From the NCBI GenBank assembly GCA_019117445.1, contig DWZS01000058.1, forward strand, positions 1 to 58,460: a DNA stretch of 58,460 bases, read 5' to 3'. Both the position numbers and the translations under genes were made by a program. Positions 53,222-58,460 of this stretch are shown here, one piece after another. The stretch is from Candidatus Limosilactobacillus excrementigallinarum (GTDB taxonomy: Bacteria; Bacillota; Bacilli; Lactobacillales; Lactobacillaceae). Positions within the stretch are counted from its first letter, which is position 1. Each line of letters begins with the position of its first letter. The notes under the pieces were generated by a model. It was not told where the DNA came from. It did not search any database and saw only the letters and a program-made list of their open reading frames with translations.

Positions 53222-53242
53222 ACCTATTACCCCTCTGATAGT

Positions 53243-53273
53243 AAAAGACGGCCACCTAAAGAGTGTCCGTCTA
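53243..53273 (-). terminator. Terminator of the YheA-family gene
   Basis: AGACGGaCAC pairs with GTGgcCGTCT with a short loop. TTTT follows on the minus strand. Confidence 0.7.
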
Positions 53274-53280
53274 ATTAAAA

Positions 53281-53631
53281 TTAGTCCATTGCTTTCTTAT
53301 ATAATTCTTGGATTGGTGCGGTAATGGTTTGGTTCAATTGTTGCATCATTGAATCCATCTGCCGTTCCTTTTCCATTAACTTCTTCACAACATCCTTCTT
53401 GCTAACTTCGCTAGCTAAATTTTGGACATTCTTAATTTCATCCTCGGTTAGCTTTTGCCCTTGCATTTGCTTTTGTTGGGCAGCTGCTTGAGCCTTTTGG
53501 AAGTTCTTAAAAAGATCAAATGCATCCTTATCTGCCATCATTTCATTGAAGGCTGCTTCAAGCGCCGTATATTCCTGCGTTTCGCGCATTTGCTTTGCTA
53601 AATCATTGGCGGTGTCATAAATATTTACCAT
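53281..53631 (-). CDS. YheA/YlbF family helical protein
   Basis: 116 residues, all helical, Gln/Lys/Met-rich: MVNIYDTANDLAKQMRETQEYTALEAAF is the typical family N-terminus and DAFDLFKNFQ the conserved core. YlbF/YmcA relatives modulate RNase Y and competence in B. subtilis. Role here unproved. GGAG precedes the ATG. Confidence 0.9.
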   Translation of the reverse strand: MVNIYDTANDLAKQMRETQEYTALEAAFNEMMADKDAFDLFKNFQKAQAAAQQKQMQGQKLTEDEIKNVQNLASEVSKKDVVKKLMEKERQMDSMMQQLNQTITAPIQELYKKAMD

Positions 53632-53687
53632 GATAGAGTCCTCCTAAAATTTCATCTTTTTTATTGTATCATGCTTTCAGCAATTGT

Positions 53688-55781
53688 CTAAAACATCGAA
53701 CGAATTCCATTCCATAACTGACTCGCCCGATCACCAAGCTCACTGGCTCCCCGCTTAAATTCATCAGCAAGTTGGCCAGTCCAGTTACTTTCTGATTTAG
53801 TCCCTGCCTGAGCGCGTTGCTGAGCATCTTTAACCGTAAATTGGGTACCCTTAGTATTTGGTAACAAGCTACCCATTTCAGTCTTAAAAAGCGAATTAAT
53901 ATCCGTACTTTCAACGCTAGAAAGGTACTGATTCTTCTTAGCGTTATCGTACCCTTCCCAAGTTGCCACCACAACGTCAGGAGTATAACCAATTATCCAC
54001 TGGTCACGATCGTTATTATCGTCCTTACCAGTGTCGGTGGTGCCGGTTTTCCCTGCTAGGGTATAGCCACTTGGCCGTGCTGTTTTCCCGGTACCGTGTT
54101 TGTATACACCTATTAACATGCTCGTCATTTGGTTAGCAACTTTTTGTGAAATCACCCGTTTTGTTTTCAAACGGTGGTCACGCTTGATGACCTTTCCTGA
54201 TGAATCTTCAATCTTCGTAATAAAATGAGTCGTCGGTAATTGACCGCCTGAAGCAAAGACTGCATACGCCCGTGCCATTTGAGTTGGCGAAACCCCTTTT
54301 GTCATCCCACCAAGGGCCAGTGCTAAATTGCGATCACCCTTCGTAACCGGAATACCAAATTGTTGGGCCATTCGATAACCGGTATTAACCCCGATTTTAT
54401 TTAATAGCCACACTGCTGGTGCATTCAAGCTTTCGTAAACCGCTTTATACATTGGAACACTACCGCTATATTGGTGATTATAATTCTGCGGAGTGTAGTG
54501 ATTGCTACCATATGATTGCTTTTTATCTGCCAAACTGGAATCATAAAAATAACCATGTTCCAGGGCGGGAGTGTAAACCGCAATGGGCTTCATCGTTGAT
54601 CCTGGTTGGCGGGTCATCTGGGTTGCTCGATTATAGCCGCGAAAAACGTGCTTGCCCCGACCACCCACGATGGCCATAACACCACCGGTCTTCGGATTCA
54701 TCGCAATTGATGCGGATTGTACGGTTGCGCCATTGCTGGTTGGAAAGTTATCGTCATCATCATAGACATTCTGCATTGCTCGCTGCTGACCTTGATCTAA
54801 AGTCGTGTAAATTTTATAACCATTATTCATAACCTCTTTTTCGGACAGGTGGTAACGACTAATGGCTTCATTGATAACAGCATCAAAATAATATGGGTAC
54901 TTATACGTATCCTCGTAATGGTAACCGTTACTAATCGTTAATGGTGTCTGCTTATATGAATTAGCAGCTGACTGGCTCAGTTTTTTATTTTCAACCATCA
55001 GTTGTAAGACAACGTTGCGCCGTTGCTTTGCTGCTTGTGGATGATCCACTGGATCATAAATTCCCGGAGAAGTCAGCATTCCCGCCAAAGTGGCAGCTTG
55101 TGGAACCGTTAATTCACTTGCGTTACGGTTAAAATATCGCTTTGCTGCATCTTGAACTCCCCACACTCCATGACCAAAGTAGGCATTGTTTAAATACATG
55201 GTCAAAATTTCTTTTTTTGAATATTTATTTTCTACTTCAATGGCAATAAATATTTCCTTAGCTTTCCGCGAAAAAGTTTGCTGCTGAGTTAAAAATGCAT
55301 TCTTAACTAACTGCTGGGTTAACGTACTTCCCCCACCAGAAATATAATCACGATGAAGCAGTTTATTTTTTAAAAGCAAGAATCCGGCACGACCAAGTCC
55401 ACGGAAAGAAAAACCATGCTCATGATAAAATCCACGATCCTCGGTTGAAAGGACCGCGTCGGGTACATTTTGGGAAATTCGATCTAATTTAACATACGTC
55501 CCCTTTTGGGAATAAAGGCTTCCAGCTTGTTGATTATGACGATCATAAATGATTGTATTCCGCTCAAGACGTGAGGCAAGTTTACCAACCCCAGCTGTTT
55601 TAGCAACAATCGTGAGATAAATACTCATAAATAAAAAAAGGGTCAGACAAATGACAATTAGCCATCTCGTTAATTGATAACGATGCCAAAATCTTTTTAG
55701 CCACGCGAGAAACTTCTGCCAATGTTCTTTAACCCATTCTTGGATTCGCTGACGTAAATTGTCTAGTTTGAACGACTTCAT
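53688..55781 (-). CDS. Class A penicillin-binding protein (bifunctional transglycosylase/transpeptidase)
   Basis: 697 residues. A cytoplasmic basic tail, a transmembrane helix (about 39-62), then GT51 with the catalytic Glu114 in STEDRGFYHEHG and GGGSTLTQQLVKN (149-161), and the transpeptidase with STMK (Ser395), SLN (451-453) and KTG (578-580). It polymerises and cross-links peptidoglycan. The length and lack of a C-terminal extension are close to PBP2a/PBP1A of lactobacilli. The C-terminus is helical and charged. No partner gene in an operon. Confidence 0.95.
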   Translation of the reverse strand: MKSFKLDNLRQRIQEWVKEHWQKFLAWLKRFWHRYQLTRWLIVICLTLFLFMSIYLTIVAKTAGVGKLASRLERNTIIYDRHNQQAGSLYSQKGTYVKLDRISQNVPDAVLSTEDRGFYHEHGFSFRGLGRAGFLLLKNKLLHRDYISGGGSTLTQQLVKNAFLTQQQTFSRKAKEIFIAIEVENKYSKKEILTMYLNNAYFGHGVWGVQDAAKRYFNRNASELTVPQAATLAGMLTSPGIYDPVDHPQAAKQRRNVVLQLMVENKKLSQSAANSYKQTPLTISNGYHYEDTYKYPYYFDAVINEAISRYHLSEKEVMNNGYKIYTTLDQGQQRAMQNVYDDDDNFPTSNGATVQSASIAMNPKTGGVMAIVGGRGKHVFRGYNRATQMTRQPGSTMKPIAVYTPALEHGYFYDSSLADKKQSYGSNHYTPQNYNHQYSGSVPMYKAVYESLNAPAVWLLNKIGVNTGYRMAQQFGIPVTKGDRNLALALGGMTKGVSPTQMARAYAVFASGGQLPTTHFITKIEDSSGKVIKRDHRLKTKRVISQKVANQMTSMLIGVYKHGTGKTARPSGYTLAGKTGTTDTGKDDNNDRDQWIIGYTPDVVVATWEGYDNAKKNQYLSSVESTDINSLFKTEMGSLLPNTKGTQFTVKDAQQRAQAGTKSESNWTGQLADEFKRGASELGDRASQLWNGIRSMF

Positions 55782-55876
55782 TTAATCCTCCATTATTTAC
55801 CAATCCAGATAATTCTATCACAAAGCAACATTTTCCAGCATTTTTTCGCAGACCTTTAGTAAAACTTATTCAAAAG

Positions 55877-55912
55877 AAGAGGGACAAAGCCTTGATAGCT
55901 TCGTCCCTCTTT
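55877..55912 (-). terminator. Terminator of argS
   Basis: AAGAGGGAC pairs with GTCCCTCTT, with an inner AAGC / GCTT pairing. A pyrimidine-rich, T-rich end follows on the minus strand. Confidence 0.75.
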
Positions 55913-55944
55913 CTGGTAGAACCACGTTAATTTAACTGCAATTA

Positions 55945-57636
55945 TTACATTTCATCTGGTGCCTTAACCCCGAGTAAAGCTAAGGATGACTTTAGAACTT
56001 CACTAACTGCCTTGACCAAAGCAAGACGGGCCACTTTTTCATCATCGTCAACTAAGATTCGGGTGTGAGCGTAGTATTGGTTAAAGTCCTTTGCTAATGC
56101 GAGAGCATACTTCCCAATTAATGATGGATCATATTCGTTAGCTGCGCGTTCAATAACCTCACTATATTGACCTAGCCGGGTTAAAATTCCCCAAGCTTCA
56201 TCACCAGATAACGTCAAAGATTCAGCTTGCGCAAAGTCAGGTGACCCTGCCTTTCGTAAAATACTTTCTGCCCGTGCATGAGCATATTGAACATACGGAC
56301 CCGTTTCCCCTTCAAACTTAACAACATCTGCTAATTTGAAGTCAATGGAATTTGTCCGTTCATTTTTTAAATCATGGAAAATAACAGCTCCCACCCCAAC
56401 TTGACGGGCCACTTCATCCGCATTTTGTAAGTCAGGATTCTTTTCAGCAATTTGCTGACGAGCTAATTTAATGGAATCATTCAAAACATCTTCCAGTTGA
56501 ACAATATTCCCTTTCCGGGTGGACATTTTTTTACCATTTAAGCTCATCAATCCAAATGGAATGTAGTGAATTTGTTTGGACCAGGTGAAGCCCATTTCAC
56601 TAAGCACCGCTTTTAATTGATCAAAGTGGTTGCGTTGCTCTGCACCCACAACATACAGTGCTTGTGCAAAGCCATACATTCGTTTTCTAAACAAAGCGGC
56701 AGACAAGTCACGGGTGATGTAAAGTGAGGAACCGTCCGATTTCTTAATCAGGGCTGGATTCAGGTTGTACTTGTCTAGATCAACAATCTGGGCCCCCTTA
56801 CTTTCTTGAAGTAAATGCTTATCCTGCAATAGTTGATCAATTTCTGCCATCTTGTCATTGTAGAATGCCTCACCGTTATAGGAGTCAAAATCAATGTCTA
56901 ATAGCCGGTAAATCTTCATAAACCGCTTTAAAGATTCAGAACGGAACCATTTCCAAAGACGGTAGGCTTCTGCATCGCCATCCTCAAGTTTTTTAAACCA
57001 CTCACGACCTAAATCATTATATTCAGGGTGCGTATCTGCTTCAGTATTAATTTTAACGTAATACTTTTGCAGAGTATTGATTGGATCTTTTTGGACCTCT
57101 TCCTCATTTCCCCACATCTCATAAGCAGCCATTAATTTACCAAACTGGGTACCCCAATCCCCAAGGTGGTTAATCCGAATTGGGTTATAGCCAACTTTAG
57201 CTAAAATATTTGCAATGGCGTTACCGATCACTGTCGAGCGGAGGTGTCCCATCCCCATTGGCTTAGCAATATTCGGAGAAGACAGATCAATCGCAACGTT
57301 AGCTAAATGACCAAGGTCTTGTGAACCATAATTTTCTGGATCAGCCAAAATGGTTTTGAGAATGTTTGCACCAACCACCTGCTTGTCTAAGAAGAAATTA
57401 ATGTACGGTCCCGCAACCACAACCTTTTCAAATCCAGTCTGATCAATTTTAGCCAAGAGCTCCTGGGCAATCATCTGTGGTGCTTTATGGAGTGTTTTAG
57501 CTAAAAAGAAGGTTGGAAAAGCGTAATCACCATTTTTGGAATCCTTAGGCCGTTCAATCTTATCGGCAATTTCATTCATTGATAAATCAGTTAATGCTGG
57601 TTGTAGTGCTTTAATTACTTGTTCTCGTTCGTTCAT
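55945..57636 (-). CDS. argS: Arginyl-tRNA synthetase
   Basis: 563 residues. The class I HIGH-like motif is in [15 protein letters not shown] and the KMSKS-like motif in [10 protein letters not shown]. The N-terminal Add-1 domain, the catalytic Rossmann fold and the DALR anticodon-binding domain (from about 440, [14 protein letters not shown]) are all present. Its transcription is controlled by an upstream T-box. AAAGGAG precedes the ATG. Confidence 0.97.
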   Translation of the reverse strand: MNEREQVIKALQPALTDLSMNEIADKIERPKDSKNGDYAFPTFFLAKTLHKAPQMIAQELLAKIDQTGFEKVVVAGPYINFFLDKQVVGANILKTILADPENYGSQDLGHLANVAIDLSSPNIAKPMGMGHLRSTVIGNAIANILAKVGYNPIRINHLGDWGTQFGKLMAAYEMWGNEEEVQKDPINTLQKYYVKINTEADTHPEYNDLGREWFKKLEDGDAEAYRLWKWFRSESLKRFMKIYRLLDIDFDSYNGEAFYNDKMAEIDQLLQDKHLLQESKGAQIVDLDKYNLNPALIKKSDGSSLYITRDLSAALFRKRMYGFAQALYVVGAEQRNHFDQLKAVLSEMGFTWSKQIHYIPFGLMSLNGKKMSTRKGNIVQLEDVLNDSIKLARQQIAEKNPDLQNADEVARQVGVGAVIFHDLKNERTNSIDFKLADVVKFEGETGPYVQYAHARAESILRKAGSPDFAQAESLTLSGDEAWGILTRLGQYSEVIERAANEYDPSLIGKYALALAKDFNQYYAHTRILVDDDEKVARLALVKAVSEVLKSSLALLGVKAPDEM

Positions 57637-57656
57637 CTGTATTCTCCTTTCAATAA

Positions 57657-57860
57657 TAAAAAAGTCTCTAATAAGCCAATCCAGCTTACTAGAGACGAGA
57701 TTACCCGCGGTACCACTCTATTTGAAATGTAATTCCACTCATTCAAAATATTATCATGTTAACCTTTGCACGCTTCAAAGGGATCGCTATCCAGCTTTCA
57801 CCATCCTGAACTCGCTTGCTATTGACTGCCCTTTTACTTCTCAAAAGTCATTACCACGGC
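57657..57860 (-). promoter_or_regulatory. T-box leader of argS
   Basis: The conserved T-box reads AGAGTGGTACCGCG (57706-57719 on the minus strand), followed by a terminator with arms GTCTCTAgTAAGC / GCTTAtTAGAGAC (57663-57696) and a T-run. The AGCGAG and GGATGGTG elements follow a short Stem I. The specifier codon cannot be assigned with confidence. Stem I appears compact, and no separate promoter is visible between it and the tRNA-Gly terminator. Confidence 0.85.
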
Positions 57861-57864
57861 AATT

Positions 57865-57891
57865 AAAAAAGCATCATCATGACGACGGTGC
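57865..57891 (-). terminator. Terminator of tRNA-Gly
   Basis: GCACCGTC pairs with GATGATGC with one mismatch. Six T residues follow on the minus strand. Confidence 0.6.
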
Positions 57892-57900
57892 CCTGTGGTA

Positions 57901-57971
57901 AGCGGGTAACGAGAATCGAACTCGCGACTCAACCTTGGGAAGGTTGTGTTTTACCACTGAACTATACCCGC
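57901..57971 (-). tRNA. tRNA-Gly (anticodon CCC)
   Basis: A 71-base cloverleaf: acceptor GCGGGTA / TACCCGC with discriminator T, D-arm GTTC.., anticodon stem CAACC / GGTTG with loop TTCCCAA (anticodon CCC, codon GGG), T-arm GCGAG-TTCGATT-CTCGT. The 3' CCA is not encoded, so it would be added enzymatically. Confidence 0.93.
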
Positions 57972-57974
57972 ATA

Positions 57975-58004
57975 ATCAAATCGGTAAAAAAGTACCTATT
58001 TGAT
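57975..58004. other. Perfect-type hairpin just upstream of the tRNA-Gly 5' end
   Basis: ATCAAAT-c-GGTA / TACC-t-ATTTGAT forms an 11-bp stem with one mismatch and a 6-base loop. It ends 3 bases before the tRNA 5' base and has no T-run, so it is not an ordinary terminator for the DUF2187 gene. Confidence 0.5.
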
Positions 58005-58019
58005 AATAACACATTTTTA

Positions 58020-58358
58020 CTACTTGTCAGTATCTTTTTTGGCTTTTTTTGTTGTTTTCCGCTTTCGGGTGGTCTTATTGGCCTTTGCCGCCTTTTCTGC
58101 AGCTTCTTTTTCTTCCTTAGCCGCTTCTTCACGGTCTTCATCAGTCCGCGGAACTGCTTTCAGAATTTTGGCAGACGTCTTACGAACAACGGCCCGCTTA
58201 TTTAATTCATTAATGCTTGTCTTATCCTCGGGGTCAAAATCCTCGATGGACATCATAATTGAATTATCATAAACTTTCTCAACGGTTCCAGTAAAGTCAT
58301 GTTCCAACTGACCAAACTTCTCAGCCTTAACAACATCGCCAACCTTAAAGTATGTCAT
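58020..58358 (-). CDS. DUF2187 family protein (YkvS-like) with Lys-rich tail
   Basis: 112 residues. The first 60 have the DUF2187 pattern (FKVGDVVKAEKFGQLEHDFTGTVEKVYDNSIMMSIEDFDPEDK), an SH3-like beta barrel. The remaining part is an extreme Lys/Ala/Glu low-complexity tail (AAKEEKEAAEKAAKANK, then TTRKRKTTKKAKKDTDK), which may bind nucleic acid. GGGGTG precedes the ATG. It lies upstream of tRNA-Gly and argS. Function unknown. Confidence 0.85.
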   Translation of the reverse strand: MTYFKVGDVVKAEKFGQLEHDFTGTVEKVYDNSIMMSIEDFDPEDKTSINELNKRAVVRKTSAKILKAVPRTDEDREEAAKEEKEAAEKAAKANKTTRKRKTTKKAKKDTDK

Positions 58359-58398
58359 TCAATTCACCCCATCAGTTATAAAATCAGTAATGAAGACT

Positions 58399-58427
58399 AT
58401 TTTACTAATTTTTATATCATTTTTCAA
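58399..58427 (-). promoter_or_regulatory. Promoter of the DUF2187 gene
   Basis: On the minus strand TTGAAA and TAAAAT are separated by 17 bases, about 40 bases before the start codon. Confidence 0.6.
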
Positions 58428-58460
58428 GTCGTCTGCTTTCTCAGTAAAATAATGCTAGAA

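Noticed and set aside
53669..53992. A second minus-strand frame in the 3' part of the class A PBP gene
   Set aside because: It is out of frame with the PBP, whose motifs and C-terminus are well supported, and it has no start signals of its own.
1..58460. Prophage, insertion sequence, CRISPR array or toxin-antitoxin pair
   Set aside because: No transposase, integrase, terminal inverted repeats, spaced direct repeats or recognisable toxin/antitoxin pairs were seen. The gene order is close to that of other Firmicutes.

Overview
The window is a gene-dense, mostly housekeeping stretch of a low-GC Gram-positive chromosome. It most likely comes from a heterofermentative member of the Lactobacillaceae, and Limosilactobacillus is my best guess. 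The reasons are an LPxTG-anchored MucBP/Mub-type surface protein with a YSIRK-like signal, DUF3042, DUF3290/DUF421 and DUF2187 proteins, a lipoprotein-type YidC, T-box leaders on pheS and argS, and Bacillus/Lactobacillus gene order throughout. Most genes lie on the minus strand. I see no prophage, transposon, CRISPR array or rRNA operon.

Layout: (1) 1-2970: a small peptide gene, a three-gene minus-strand operon of poorly understood proteins (coiled-coil protein, unknown protein, degenerate dUTPase-like protein) and a divergent 41-residue protein. (2) 2988-5420: a mucus-binding-type adhesin. (3) 5694-12297: miaA, DUF3042, a rhodanese-like protein, and the Bacillus-like block rpmG - 5-formyl-THF cyclo-ligase - rhomboid protease - yqgQ - glucokinase, followed by a class B PBP. 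(4) 12539-18000: a YfhO-like membrane protein, DUF421/DUF3290, greA, udk and a very short MltG-like protein. (5) 18085-25485: pheST under a T-box, an HxlR regulator, an HD protein, a TrmH-type methyltransferase, acylphosphatase, yidC and a peptide-deformylase-like gene behind a terminator-like leader. (6) 25535-34186: an ArlRS-type two-component system, then rpmF/yceD and the yqeG-yqeH-yhbY-nadD-yqeK-rsfS-methyltransferase-tmcAL ribosome/tRNA/NAD operon. (7) 34307-42767: rplT-rpmI-infC with an attenuating leader, dnaI-dnaB-nrdR-coaE-mutM-polA. (8) 42879-46588: a BI-1 family protein, murC, ytpR, thioredoxin-like and PepSY-like proteins. (9) 46682-58358: a transaldolase-family protein, trmB, ecsAB, hit, prsA, yhaM, a YheA/YlbF-family protein, a class A PBP, argS under a T-box, tRNA-Gly(CCC) and a DUF2187 protein.

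The functions group into translation and tRNA metabolism, replication initiation and repair, envelope assembly (PBPs, MurC, PrsA, YidC) and stress or envelope signalling (ArlRS, Ecs, HxlR). I did not find a convincing new multi-gene system. The best leads are small: an attenuator-like leader in front of a deformylase homologue with a substituted catalytic Gln, an MltG homologue with no catalytic domain, a dUTPase_2 homologue with lost metal ligands in an uncharacterised operon, a probable AUA start of infC, a thrice-repeated 8-mer over the ecsA/hit divergent promoters, and a compact argS T-box next to a tRNA terminator.
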